Shown piece by piece: positions 9,386 through 17,734 of a stretch of 64,000 nt of DNA (its first letter is position 1; each line of letters begins with the position of its first letter). The notes beneath the pieces were generated by a model. The model did not search any database. It was given only the letters and a program-made list of their open reading frames with translations, and was not told where the DNA came from. The translations under genes were made by a program, and so were the position numbers. Origin of the DNA: Dehalococcoidia bacterium (GTDB taxonomy: Bacteria > Chloroflexota > Dehalococcoidia > Lucifugimonadales > Lucifugimonadaceae). The stretch is taken from the NCBI GenBank assembly GCA_022819585.1, contig JAJEGY010000039.1:1-64000 (forward strand), in the 5' to 3' direction.

Positions 9386-9997
9386 CTAAACATTCCCCTC
9401 CCAACCAATCACGTGGCTGCTTACCCCATTGGGGAAGCGCTGGTGATATTCATCGACGAGAATACCCATAATCGCGGAGTCGTGACGTGCTCCTTCATGG
9501 GGACGACTCTTTCGGAGAGTTCCTTCATGAACAAATCCGATGTGCTCGAACATGGTCCGCGCGGCGGTGTTGTACGCAGGCACATCGACCCAGCCGCGGT
9601 AAAGGCCGAGATGGTCGAAGATGTGCTCAAGCATGGCTAAAGCAGCAGCAGTCCCGTAGCCCATGTGCCACTTGGTCTTGTCGCCGATGAGTACGGAGAT
9701 CTGCGCATCGCCCAACGGTTCGTCGATCGACAACTGTCCTTCGCCGATGTGCTCACCTTCTTCGGAGTAGATGGAGAATATGTCGCGGTGGGGTTCGTGG
9801 TGCGGGTCGTGGAACACCTCGTCCCATTGCTCTTGAGTAGCGTCGAGCATCTCCTCGGGTTCATATCCGAGGTGTGCCGCGTCGCCATAGGTGTAACGAC
9901 CAAACCAACTGTCCGAAACCTCGGGATCTTTCAGCCAATCCGCGATCCGTTGCACATCGTCTCTGATCACTGGACGTAGTTCACATCTTGATGGCAT
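9386..9997 (-). CDS. GNAT-family N-acetyltransferase (RimJ/RimL-like)
   Basis: Acetyl-CoA-dependent N-acetyltransferase of 203 residues; the substrate cannot be read from sequence. CELRPVIRDDVQRIADWLKD is the usual GNAT start. The acetyl-CoA binding region is around GYGTAAALAMLEHIFDHLGL, and NTAARTMFEHIGFVHEGTLR is the typical RimJ/RimL C-terminal motif. The region between the two halves contains IFSIYSEEGEHIGEGQLS. The ATG at 9997 is used. The gene converges with thrC, with only 6 bases between stops. Confidence 0.85.
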   Translation of the reverse strand: MPSRCELRPVIRDDVQRIADWLKDPEVSDSWFGRYTYGDAAHLGYEPEEMLDATQEQWDEVFHDPHHEPHRDIFSIYSEEGEHIGEGQLSIDEPLGDAQISVLIGDKTKWHMGYGTAAALAMLEHIFDHLGLYRGWVDVPAYNTAARTMFEHIGFVHEGTLRKSRPHEGARHDSAIMGILVDEYHQRFPNGVSSHVIGWEGNV

Positions 9998-10039
9998 ATT
10001 AGGCGTACCCCCTGACTGAAGATAGATTGATTAGGTGAA

Positions 10040-10059
10040 GGCGAGATGAATTTCTCGCC
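10040..10059. other. Perfect 7-bp hairpin between divergent genes
   Basis: GGCGAGA and TCTCGCC pair around a six-base loop, in the spacer between the divergent acetyltransferase and Rdx genes and about 43 bases upstream of the acetyltransferase start. It may be a 5' leader structure or an operator; nothing else identifies it. Confidence 0.3.
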
Positions 10060-10178
10060 GCGAACGCTTGAATTCATTATCGCACGATGGCAGTTTTGCG
10101 GATTTAACGTGCCATTGATAGAGTTTGAGATTGCGACCTGCCAATAGCAGGCGCTAAAGCAAAAAGGAGACATAGAGA

Positions 10179-10463
10179 ATGTCCGACCACTGGAAGATGG
10201 AAGCTGACATCGAATACTGCGTGCCTTGCGGATACGCCAACCTAGCAGCCTACATGGCCGCCGAGTTGTTCCAAGCTGCCGGCCCGGCGCTCGCGATCAG
10301 CTTGACCCCAGGTCACTCCGGCGCGTTCAAAGTGACCGTAGACGGTGAAGTCTTGTGGGACAAGCAAGTCCAAGGCAAGTCACCTCACATCATGGAAGTC
10401 AAAGAGCTCAAAGCCAAAGTCGCCAACATGATTCAGTCTGGCGCGATGATCCAGATGAACTGA
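10179..10463 (+). CDS. Rdx family (SelW/SelT/SelH-like) thioredoxin-fold protein, Cys form
   Basis: Small thioredoxin-like protein of 94 residues related to selenoprotein W. The redox motif is CVPC in IEYCVPCGYANLAAYM at about residue 12; the position that is selenocysteine in SelW is Cys here. SGAFKVTVDGEVLWDKQVQG is the family's central beta region, and a C-terminal helix follows. A strong ribosome site (AAAAAGGAGA) lies 9-18 bases before the ATG. It is monocistronic: a rho-independent terminator follows at 10571. Its physiological partner is unknown. Confidence 0.85.
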   Translation: MSDHWKMEADIEYCVPCGYANLAAYMAAELFQAAGPALAISLTPGHSGAFKVTVDGEVLWDKQVQGKSPHIMEVKELKAKVANMIQSGAMIQMN

Positions 10464-10470
10464 GGTCCTA

Positions 10471-10537
10471 GGTCTTCCTCGGATCATTCGTTGAGATCTC
10501 CGAAACACGGCAAGGTTTCACTGGTTCGAGGAAGACC
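10471..10537. repeat. 11-bp inverted repeat with a 45-base loop
   Basis: GGTCTTCCTCG (10471-10481) and CGAGGAAGACC (10527-10537) are perfect inverted copies just after the Rdx stop codon and before the terminator. This could be an RNA 3' structure stabilising the Rdx transcript or a protein-binding site. Confidence 0.5.
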
Positions 10538-10570
10538 ATCCAAACACATTGCCTCAATAACGCCGGCATC

Positions 10571-10598
10571 GATCGCGCCAGATAGGCGCGATCTTTTT
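10571..10598 (+). terminator. Rho-independent terminator after the Rdx gene
   Basis: A perfect 9-bp stem GATCGCGCC/GGCGCGATC with an AGATA loop is followed directly by TTTTT. It is the clearest intrinsic terminator in the window and separates the Rdx gene from the alcohol dehydrogenase gene. Confidence 0.9.
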
Positions 10599-10653
10599 GA
10601 ATCCGGATAAAAGCCTTGGATCAACTCCACAACAAGATCAGTTAAGGAAAGAC

Positions 10654-11760
10654 ATGGTTAGAGCAGCGGTGCTTTACGCGGCCAATGAGCCGATGCCGAT
10701 CAAAGATCTGGAGCAATTGCCACCTCGCAACGGCGAAGTGCGAGTGAAAATCGGCGCGGCTGGCATTTGTGCGTCTGATCATCATGTGATGAAAGGACAA
10801 ACGAACTTTCCGATGCCTATCATTTTGGGCCACGAGGGAGCTGGTGTCGTCGATGAAGTAGGGGAGGGCGTCTCTGGAATCGAGCCTGGAGATCGTTGCA
10901 TCCTCTCGTTCGTACCGAGTTGCGGTTATTGCCGGTCTTGCAGAACTGGTTTGCAGAATGTGTGCGACACGAATCGACTGACAGGTACACGGCAGTACGA
11001 CGGCACCTTCCGATTTTTCGATGACGAAGGCGTCGAGATCCACCAGTTCGCCAAGTTGGGAGTATTTGCGGAGAGCATAGTGTGTCCACAACAGGCCGTC
11101 TATCCAATCCCGGATGATGTGCCGATGGATGTTGCTGCACTGATCGGTTGCTCAGTGACCACGGGTGTTGGCGGTGTGATTAATCAGCCAAACGCCACAG
11201 CGGGTATGACGGTAGCCGTCTTCGGTGTTGGTGGCGTCGGCCTTAACGTGTTGCAGGGAGCGCGGCTTCTGAACGCATCCAAAATAATCGCGGTCGACAT
11301 CCTCGACAACAAACTCGAGTTCGCCTACCGGTTCGGAGCCACCGATGTCATCAACTCACGCGCCGAAAACGCGGTTGAAAAGATCATCGAGATGACCGAT
11401 GGAGGAGTCGACATGGCCTTTGACGCATTCGGTCACAGCATGACGACAAGGAGCGCATACGACGCGACGCGTAAGGGCGGGGCCTGCGTCGTTATCGGCC
11501 TCGCACCAGAGGGATCGGACGCCGATATTCCGATGGTCGACATCGTCCGAAATCAAAAGACCGTCGTCGGCAGTTACTACGGCTCAGCCTCGCCTCACGA
11601 GACTTTCAGGAAGTTGATCGAGTTCTACCAATCTGGGAAACTCGACATCGGCGGTTTGGCCTTGCGATCGTACTCCCTCGACCAGATTAACGAAGCGTAC
11701 GAAGATCTTGAACGAGGCGCAGACGGGCGCGGTGTCATTGTCTTCGAGGGCGTGAATTAG
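10654..11760 (+). CDS. Zinc-dependent alcohol dehydrogenase (MDR superfamily)
   Basis: NAD(P)-dependent medium-chain dehydrogenase of 368 residues. The catalytic zinc site is in AGICASDHHVM and GHEGAGVVDEVGEGV; the structural zinc lobe shows four Cys in CGYCRSCRTGLQNVC. The Rossmann motif is AVFGVGGVGLNVLQG, followed by an Asp (AVDILDNK) that favours NAD over NADP. The open frame extends to a TTG inside the preceding terminator, but the ATG at 10654 has an AAGGAAAG ribosome site and gives the normal N-terminus. The substrate is unknown. It appears monocistronic. Confidence 0.9.
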   Translation: MVRAAVLYAANEPMPIKDLEQLPPRNGEVRVKIGAAGICASDHHVMKGQTNFPMPIILGHEGAGVVDEVGEGVSGIEPGDRCILSFVPSCGYCRSCRTGLQNVCDTNRLTGTRQYDGTFRFFDDEGVEIHQFAKLGVFAESIVCPQQAVYPIPDDVPMDVAALIGCSVTTGVGGVINQPNATAGMTVAVFGVGGVGLNVLQGARLLNASKIIAVDILDNKLEFAYRFGATDVINSRAENAVEKIIEMTDGGVDMAFDAFGHSMTTRSAYDATRKGGACVVIGLAPEGSDADIPMVDIVRNQKTVVGSYYGSASPHETFRKLIEFYQSGKLDIGGLALRSYSLDQINEAYEDLERGADGRGVIVFEGVN

Positions 11761-11836
11761 CTCCTGAGTAGATTCTCGCGTGTGTTGTCGAGTGCAACGC
11801 CAATCTGCGAATTGACAGGGTAAAATCAACTATCGA

Positions 11837-11862
11837 CACGTGACGCGCTGGTCCCACGTGGG
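11837..11862. promoter_or_regulatory. Two CACGTG sites upstream of nuoA
   Basis: CACGTG occurs at 11837-11842 and again at 11855-11860, the second inside the 10-bp palindrome CCCACGTGGG (11853-11862). The centres are 18 bases apart, 50-75 bases before nuoA. This is a plausible operator for the complex I operon. TAAAAT near 11821 could be a -10 box, with no convincing -35. Confidence 0.3.
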
Positions 11863-11912
11863 CTAAGTGCGCGTCTCGACCTGCGACATCAAGAGACCGA
11901 CGAAAATCCCAG

Positions 11913-12323
11913 ATGCTTGAAGACTATTTTCGCCAGTACGGGATACTCGTGATGTTCCTATTGGTTGCGGTCGGTGTCCCGATCGGGATGCTCTTGATGT
12001 CGTGGGCCGCGGAATTCATCCGCGTCAGGCCCAAGCAGACATCAATCGTCAAACGAACCTCATACGAGAGCGGCCTGCGTCCCTTCAGCCCAAAACCCCG
12101 GCTCTTCAACATCCGGTACTACTACTACGCGATCCTCTTCGTCGTATTTGACGTTGAGACCGTCCTTCTATTTCCATGGGCGATCAAATACGGCGTCCTA
12201 TCGAAAGAGTTTGGCTTGATCGCATTTTTCGCGGTCTTGGTCTTCCTAGTTGTAGTCACACTGGGCTATCTATACGCGTGGCGAAAAGGTGCCCTTGAAT
12301 GGACGAGGAGCATGGAAAATTGA
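11913..12323 (+). CDS. nuoA: NADH-quinone oxidoreductase subunit A
   Basis: Small membrane subunit of complex I at the junction of the arms; 136 residues with three hydrophobic segments. The conserved [20 protein letters not shown] (family E-SG motif) and [13 protein letters not shown] are present. First gene of the eleven-subunit operon. Its stop overlaps a TTG that is the likely nuoB start. Confidence 0.95.
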   Translation: MLEDYFRQYGILVMFLLVAVGVPIGMLLMSWAAEFIRVRPKQTSIVKRTSYESGLRPFSPKPRLFNIRYYYYAILFVVFDVETVLLFPWAIKYGVLSKEFGLIAFFAVLVFLVVVTLGYLYAWRKGALEWTRSMEN

Positions 12324-12967
12324 CTTCCGAGATCGAAACCACCTACGGAGTCCCGATAGGGCACGACCCTCGCAACCCGCTCTTCAACGTGACGTGGGAC
12401 TTAGACCGGGACGAGGGCGACGAAGTCAACCTCATGAAGGCGACTCGCCTTAGCCCGCTGCCTGAACCGATCATCGGCATGGAGGATGACCACTCTCGCA
12501 ATGTCATCGTCACGTCAGTCGATTACCTCTTGAACTGGGCACGCAAATCTTCCCTCTTCCCGCTTCAGTTCGGATTGGCGTGCTGCGCCTTCGAGATGAT
12601 CGCCACCGCAATGGGCAGGTTTGATATTTCCCGATTCGGAATGGAAGCGTTTAGAGCCACTCCTCGTCAAGCTGACCTCATGATCGTGGCTGGCACAGTT
12701 ACATGGAAAATGGCCGTGCCTTTGCGTCGTCTATACGAGCAGATGGCGGAGCCCAAGTGGGTGATTTCGATGGGTGTCTGCGCCACGAGTGGCGGCCCCT
12801 ACTATCAGTCGTACTCCGTGGTCCCCGGCGTGAACCACATCGTGCCAGTCGATGTCTATGTTCCTGGCTGTCCACCTAGACCCGACGCGTTGCTATACGG
12901 GATCATGCAACTGCACGACAAGATCCGACGCTACTCTCTCACAGACAACCCGGCAGGTGGCGTATGA
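12320..12967 (+). CDS. nuoB: NADH-quinone oxidoreductase subunit B
   Basis: Carries the terminal N2 4Fe-4S cluster next to the quinone site. The ligands are visible: the adjacent Cys pair in GLACCAFEM, then MGVCATSGG and [15 protein letters not shown] prefer the TTG at 12320, giving the 4-base TTGA overlap with nuoA that is common in this genome and a GGAG upstream (215 residues). An ATG at 12299 would give 222 residues and a longer overlap. Either way there is an N-terminal extension of about 40 residues before the conserved core. Confidence 0.93.
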   Translation: MTSEIETTYGVPIGHDPRNPLFNVTWDLDRDEGDEVNLMKATRLSPLPEPIIGMEDDHSRNVIVTSVDYLLNWARKSSLFPLQFGLACCAFEMIATAMGRFDISRFGMEAFRATPRQADLMIVAGTVTWKMAVPLRRLYEQMAEPKWVISMGVCATSGGPYYQSYSVVPGVNHIVPVDVYVPGCPPRPDALLYGIMQLHDKIRRYSLTDNPAGGV

Positions 12968-13488
12968 GCAAGGCGTGGGACGGCGCCAAGCTAGCCGAGG
13001 CGATTCACAAGTCGATCCCCGACGTTGTTGTCGATGCCAACGGAACAGATATCTGGATCGAACCCGACTCTGTTCTCGAAGTCATGCGACTGTTGCGAGA
13101 CGACGCCGAGTTCCAATTCCAACTGCTCAGCAGTGTCACCGCGGTCGACTACATCTCATATTTCGAGATCGTCTACCACCTGACATCATTGACACGAAAC
13201 GCAACCGCAGTAATCAAATCCAAGACCGGTTTTGGCCGCGACGAGGCCCGTATACCTAGTGTGGTTGACATCTGGCGAGGTGCTGACCTTCAAGAACGAG
13301 AAGTCTGGGATCTGATGGGGATCATCTTCGAGGGTCACCCGAACCACAAGCGAATAATGCTGTGGGAAGGTTTCCCCGGTCATCCTCTGCGGAAGGATTT
13401 AGCGACCTACGAACAGTCCATCGTCCCCGAGGCTGAACGACGCGTTCCGTCAGGGGTGGCCAATGAGGTTGAGGAAGGGCAAGGGTAG
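12964..13488 (+). CDS. nuoC: NADH-quinone oxidoreductase subunit C
   Basis: Peripheral-arm 30-kDa subunit, 174 residues, separate from nuoD (not the fused nuoCD of enterobacteria). The family region [19 protein letters not shown] is followed by [20 protein letters not shown] and the motif [17 protein letters not shown] near the C-terminus. ATG overlaps the nuoB stop by four bases, and its TAG shares one base with the GTG of nuoD. Confidence 0.93.
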   Translation: MSKAWDGAKLAEAIHKSIPDVVVDANGTDIWIEPDSVLEVMRLLRDDAEFQFQLLSSVTAVDYISYFEIVYHLTSLTRNATAVIKSKTGFGRDEARIPSVVDIWRGADLQEREVWDLMGIIFEGHPNHKRIMLWEGFPGHPLRKDLATYEQSIVPEAERRVPSGVANEVEEGQG

Positions 13489-14606
13489 TGACGACGCAAG
13501 TTCGCACAGAGCCGATCACTGTCAACCTCGGTCCCCAGCACCCGTCTACCCACGGCGTATTCCGGATGCGCGTCACCTTCGACGGAGAGGAAATCATCGA
13601 CGTCGAACCCATCTTCGGCTATCTCCACCGCGGATCGGAAAAGCTAGCTGAAGAGCGAACCTACGTGCAGGTAGTTACCTTGACCGACCGCATGGACTAC
13701 GTTGGCTCAATGCTCAACAACCAGGCCTACATGCTGGCCGTCGAGAAGTTGGCTGGAGTAGAACCCGCTCCGAGAGGCGTCTGGTTACGCATGATCGCTT
13801 CGGAATTGCAGCGAATCGCTAGCCACTTAGTCGCCGTCGGATTCCTGATCCAAGACCTAGGCGCTTGGGGAACCCCGCTTATCTACACGATGCGCGAGCG
13901 AGAAAAGATTCTCGATCTGTTCGAGATGCTCTGTGGGGCAAGGATCACCAACTCCTACTTGCGACCCGGCGGCGTTTTCATGGACGCCCCCGAGGAGTTT
14001 TGGCCGGCGATGAACGAAGTCCTAGACGAGTTGCCTCCCCGAATCGACGATTTGGACGACCTGCTGACCGACAACGACATCATCTTCTCACGCACCAAAG
14101 GGGTCTCGATTTTGACACCGGAACAGATGATCGATGCATCGATCACTGGTCCGATGTTGCGTGCGGCAGGGGTGGACTGGGACTTGAGGCACCGCGACCC
14201 GTACGACTACTACGATCAAGTCAAATTCGATCGGCCTCTACACACCGCAGGCGATAACTTCGCGCGCTACTGGGTGCGAGTGCAGGAGATGCGAGAGAGC
14301 ATCAAGATCATCCGCCAGTGTGAACAACTCATCGAACCCGGCCCGATCCGACCCGAACACGACGATGTCCCATGGCTATTGCGCCCGCCAGTCGGAGATG
14401 CATACGCGGCCATTGAACATTCCAAAGGTGAGCTGGGCTTCTATCTGGTAAGCGACGGCTCGATCTCGCCGTACCGATGCCATGTCAGGGCACCATCCCT
14501 TATCAACCTGACATTGCTCCGCGACATGCTCGTCGGTGAGTTGCTGGCGGATATGTTCGTCAGCTTTGGTAGCGTCGACATCAATATGGGCGAGGTGGAC
14601 CGTTGA
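13488..14606 (+). CDS. nuoD: NADH-quinone oxidoreductase subunit D
   Basis: 49-kDa subunit that forms much of the quinone pocket; 372 residues, slightly short but complete. GPQHPSTHGVFRMRVTFDGE at the N-terminus carries the conserved quinone-site His region, and EPIFGYLHRGSEKLAEERTY follows. The C-terminal SPYRCHVRAPSLINL and the closing GSVDINMGEVDR are diagnostic. GTG start. No NiFe-binding cysteines are seen, so it is complex I rather than a hydrogenase. Confidence 0.94.
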   Translation: MTTQVRTEPITVNLGPQHPSTHGVFRMRVTFDGEEIIDVEPIFGYLHRGSEKLAEERTYVQVVTLTDRMDYVGSMLNNQAYMLAVEKLAGVEPAPRGVWLRMIASELQRIASHLVAVGFLIQDLGAWGTPLIYTMREREKILDLFEMLCGARITNSYLRPGGVFMDAPEEFWPAMNEVLDELPPRIDDLDDLLTDNDIIFSRTKGVSILTPEQMIDASITGPMLRAAGVDWDLRHRDPYDYYDQVKFDRPLHTAGDNFARYWVRVQEMRESIKIIRQCEQLIEPGPIRPEHDDVPWLLRPPVGDAYAAIEHSKGELGFYLVSDGSISPYRCHVRAPSLINLTLLRDMLVGELLADMFVSFGSVDINMGEVDR

Positions 14607-15874
14607 ATTCGACGTTCCTCGACAACTCCCTGTTCCGCAACATCTACTGCTATCTCGCAGGCGGAAGTGACGGTTGTGCGTCGCGTGGATACGACACCGC
14701 GATATTGCCTGCCGGTTTCGAATGGCTCGCGTTCGCCATCACCGCCTTCATCATCATCAACATCGTCATCAACGCCGGTTTGGGCGCAGTCATCGTCTAT
14801 ATCTGGGGAGAAAGACGGATATTGGGACGCATCCAGAACCGCACAGGTCCAAACCGCTGGGGACCATTCGGGATGTTCACTTCGGTCGCAGACGCCATCA
14901 AGACGCTCTTCAAAGAAGACATCGTCCCCGATGAAGCCGATAGGTGGCTCTTCAACTTGGCACCTATCCTGATGGTTTTCCCTGTCCTGATGGTTTTGGC
15001 CGTCATCCCATTTGGAGTCGGTACCTTCGTAGTCGACATCAACGTAGGCATCCTCTTCGTCATCGCCGTCACCTCAGTGTCCGGCATCTCCGTGGTCCTC
15101 GCATCCTGGGCATCAGGAAACCGCATCTCCATATTCGCTGGCATGCGTTCTGTAGCGATGCTCATCAGCTACGAGATACCTATGGCATTGTCCTTGATCG
15201 GCGTACTTATGCTGGCAGGTTCGATGTCGTTAGGGGCAATCGTCGAAGCCCAAGATCTCCCGTTCATATTGGTGCAGCCGCTCGGATTGTTCGTCTTCCT
15301 GATAGCTGCACAAGCAGAGACAAGTCGCACGCCGTTCGACCTGATCGAAGCAGAATCGGAACTCGCCGCTGGCTACCTCAACGACTACAGCAGCATGAAA
15401 TTCGGCATCTTCTTCCTAGCCGAGTTCTTGGCCACCATCGTGGCATCGATGCTGATCGTCACCCTTTTCCTCGGCGGATGGCGAGGATGGGACCCAATCC
15501 CGTCGCAGGTCTGGTTCGCTGGCAAAACAGTACTGGTCCTGCTCTTCATCATGTGGATGCGCTTCTCATGGCCACGTCTGCGAGTAGACCAAATACTCGT
15601 CTTGGCGTGGAAAGGTCTGTTCGAACTCACGCTGATCAACATCTTCGTCACCGCGATCTTGATCGCAATATGGCCCGATCCCGGGATGACCGAACTGCTG
15701 ATCATGTCCGTCATCAACTGGATCGTATTCTTCATCTCGGTCTGGCTCGTCAGCAAGTTGCTGCGACCGTCCGACTACAGTGCACCGACACCACAACCAA
15801 ACCGCCCGGCATACCCGGTGGCAACCGACGAACTTCCCGACGAAGTTGCTTACACAGGAGGTGCGACACGATGA
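14603..15874 (+). CDS. nuoH: NADH-quinone oxidoreductase subunit H
   Basis: Membrane subunit joining the arms and lining the quinone channel; 423 residues with about eight to nine hydrophobic segments. Diagnostic motifs are ERRILGRIQNRTGPNRWGPF, TPFDLIEAESELAAGYLNDY and FFLAEFLAT. It starts with TTG in a 4-base overlap with nuoD. A C-terminal Pro-rich cytoplasmic tail (about 40 residues) extends beyond the last membrane segment. Confidence 0.94.
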   Translation: MNSTFLDNSLFRNIYCYLAGGSDGCASRGYDTAILPAGFEWLAFAITAFIIINIVINAGLGAVIVYIWGERRILGRIQNRTGPNRWGPFGMFTSVADAIKTLFKEDIVPDEADRWLFNLAPILMVFPVLMVLAVIPFGVGTFVVDINVGILFVIAVTSVSGISVVLASWASGNRISIFAGMRSVAMLISYEIPMALSLIGVLMLAGSMSLGAIVEAQDLPFILVQPLGLFVFLIAAQAETSRTPFDLIEAESELAAGYLNDYSSMKFGIFFLAEFLATIVASMLIVTLFLGGWRGWDPIPSQVWFAGKTVLVLLFIMWMRFSWPRLRVDQILVLAWKGLFELTLINIFVTAILIAIWPDPGMTELLIMSVINWIVFFISVWLVSKLLRPSDYSAPTPQPNRPAYPVATDELPDEVAYTGGATR

Positions 15875-16539
15875 TCGGCCTCGGTTTACTCAAAGCGATG
15901 CGCGTGACGCTCAGGAACGCGCTCAAGACGCCATTCACTATCCAATACCCTGACCGAAAGGTGGGTATCGCTGGCGCTGCTAAGAATGAGGGCAAGTCGC
16001 CCGTGGGTTTGGTCGCAACCCAACCCGTCACCGCCGCAAAGGCGGCTATGAGCCTATATTCAGTCCCCGTCAACATCCCTCAGAACCCACGCTTCCGAGG
16101 AAACGAATTCACTTGGTACGAAAACCGTTGCACTGGCTGTGCCTCGTGCGCTAAGTACTGTCCACTTGGAATCATCGAGATTGTGACTAGCCCTGGCGGT
16201 TTCGACGTGCAAGAGGGTGAGAGCTACGCGATTGATGTGTTCGACATTGATATCGGACGTTGCATGTTTTGCGGATTGTGCGTTGAGGCATGTCCTTACG
16301 ACGCCCTTCACATGGGAAGCCGATTCGAGCGCAGCAAATACGAGCGCGACGCTCTCGTGATACCGGTTGATGAGTTGCGCGAGGCATTGAAGCAACCCAG
16401 TTCGTGGTTCAGGCCGCAATTCGAGGAACGGGAGTATGATCCGTTCCGAGACGGCGAACGCACCGATCACTACAGCGTCGGTCGCCACGAGAAACCAGAC
16501 CAAGAGACGTTGGACGAGCGTTGGGTCGAAGAGAGATGA
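15871..16539 (+). CDS. nuoI: NADH-quinone oxidoreductase subunit I
   Basis: Ferredoxin-like subunit with two 4Fe-4S clusters feeding the N2 centre. The two motifs are CTGCASCAKYCPLGI and CMFCGLCVEACPYDAL. The frame is open back into nuoH, but the ATG at 15871 overlaps the nuoH stop (ATGA) and follows AGGAGGTG. At 222 residues it is longer than E. coli NuoI, with an approximately 50-residue insert between the N-terminal helix and the first cluster and a charged C-terminal tail. Because nuoEFG are absent, this subunit may receive electrons directly from a soluble donor. Confidence 0.93.
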   Translation: MIGLGLLKAMRVTLRNALKTPFTIQYPDRKVGIAGAAKNEGKSPVGLVATQPVTAAKAAMSLYSVPVNIPQNPRFRGNEFTWYENRCTGCASCAKYCPLGIIEIVTSPGGFDVQEGESYAIDVFDIDIGRCMFCGLCVEACPYDALHMGSRFERSKYERDALVIPVDELREALKQPSSWFRPQFEEREYDPFRDGERTDHYSVGRHEKPDQETLDERWVEER

Positions 16540-17174
16540 ACGCGGCATTCGACTCAGGACCGATTGCGACGCTGGCGTTCTACCTAGCGTCGGCATTGAC
16601 CATCGCCTCGGCGCTCATCGTCGTTACCCAACGAGACCTGGTGCGCGCTGTCGTGGCGTTAGCGATGTCGTTTGTTGGAGTGGCTGCAATCTATTTCATC
16701 CTGAACGCCGAATTCATCGGCGTCGTTCAACTGCTTGTCTACGTAGGCGCGATCTCGATCCTGATCGCGTTCGCAGTGATGTTCATAGGCGACCTGGCAA
16801 ATGCGGGCACGCTTTCGCAAAGCCGGTTGATCTCGGCAGTAGCGGCGATTTTGCTTCTAGCAACAGTCATCTTTGTGGCGTATAACACCGATTGGACCGA
16901 TATCAAGGACGTGACCGATGCCGACGCAGTGGCCGGCTTAACTGGTCGTTACGAAGTTGCAGGAACGTCGGACGACAAGAACGTCATATCAGCCGTGAAT
17001 AGCGATGTGGAAGATTCGCGAGGTGGGGCACTAGTTGACGGTTCCTCCCACATCGGACCGGCGCTGATCAGCGACTTCGTCCTGCCATTCGAAACCTTGG
17101 GGTTGCTCCTCATCGCCGCACTGATCGGCGCATTGCTCGTTATCCGCGGCAGACAGAAGGACGACGCGGCATGA
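16536..17174 (+). CDS. nuoJ: NADH-quinone oxidoreductase subunit J
   Basis: Membrane subunit, 212 residues, with five predicted hydrophobic segments. AVVALAMSFVGVAAIYFILN and VQLLVYVGAISILIAFAVMF are typical NuoJ segments including the pi-bulge region. A hydrophilic insert (about residues 120-175) precedes the last helix, which is where NuoJ varies. ATG overlaps the nuoI stop; the next ATG overlaps its own stop. Confidence 0.92.
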   Translation: MNAAFDSGPIATLAFYLASALTIASALIVVTQRDLVRAVVALAMSFVGVAAIYFILNAEFIGVVQLLVYVGAISILIAFAVMFIGDLANAGTLSQSRLISAVAAILLLATVIFVAYNTDWTDIKDVTDADAVAGLTGRYEVAGTSDDKNVISAVNSDVEDSRGGALVDGSSHIGPALISDFVLPFETLGLLLIAALIGALLVIRGRQKDDAA

Positions 17175-17524
17175 CGCTCGAGATCGTCCTCGTTGTTGCA
17201 GGTGCGCTCTTCTCGATCGGACTCTTCGGAGTTTTGGCCAGGCGCAACATCATCGCAGTCATCATGTCCCTTGAGTTGATGTTCAACGGAGTCCTAGTAG
17301 CCGCCATCGGTTTCTCGAGATTCACCGCCCCTGCCGCCCTGATGGATGCGAGTGGTGGCATCACCGAGGCGGCAGTTCGTTCAGCTTTGACTGGCCACAT
17401 GTTCGCAGTATTCGTCATCTCGATCGCCGCGGCAGAGACAGCACTCGCTCTCGCCCTTGTGTTCGCCTTCTACCGGGCGAAGCAGTCCGTTGAAATCACC
17501 GACGCTGCGGAAATGAAGAACTAA
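17171..17524 (+). CDS. nuoK: NADH-quinone oxidoreductase subunit K
   Basis: Mrp-type proton-channel subunit of 117 residues with three membrane helices. It has RNIIAVIMSLELMFNGVLVA, including the conserved membrane Glu, and AETALALALVFAFYR in the last helix. It is slightly longer than typical (about 100) because of the loop TAPAALMDASGGITEAAVRS between helices 2 and 3. Confidence 0.93.
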   Translation: MTLEIVLVVAGALFSIGLFGVLARRNIIAVIMSLELMFNGVLVAAIGFSRFTAPAALMDASGGITEAAVRSALTGHMFAVFVISIAAAETALALALVFAFYRAKQSVEITDAAEMKN

Positions 17525-17527
17525 ACG

Positions 17528-17722
17528 ATGTGGGTCGAATACAAGAGAACTAAGACCTTGAAGATCGCCGAGAGCTGGAAGAATCTGCTCGACGGCGAAG
17601 GATTGCCGGCGAAGATTTTGCCTGTGGGTGACGTTTTGGATTGGGCAGAGGACGTTCCGTTCATGGTGATGGTTCCCAAAGGTAGGGAACACGTAGCAGA
17701 CGAGATCATCAGAAAGCTCTAG
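17528..17722 (+). CDS. Small protein of 64 residues inside the nuo operon (DUF2007-like)
   Basis: Short soluble protein placed between nuoK and nuoL, 3 bases after nuoK and 13 before nuoL, same strand, so it is part of the operon. The layout (N-terminal AESWKNLLDGEGLPAKILP, then DVPFMVMVPKGREHVADEII) resembles the small DUF2007 / putative signal-transducing fold, an alpha-beta unit. No metal-binding or catalytic residues are evident. Its role in complex I assembly or regulation is only suggested by position. Confidence 0.7.
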   Translation: MWVEYKRTKTLKIAESWKNLLDGEGLPAKILPVGDVLDWAEDVPFMVMVPKGREHVADEIIRKL

Positions 17723-17734
17723 GCGACACTCGAT

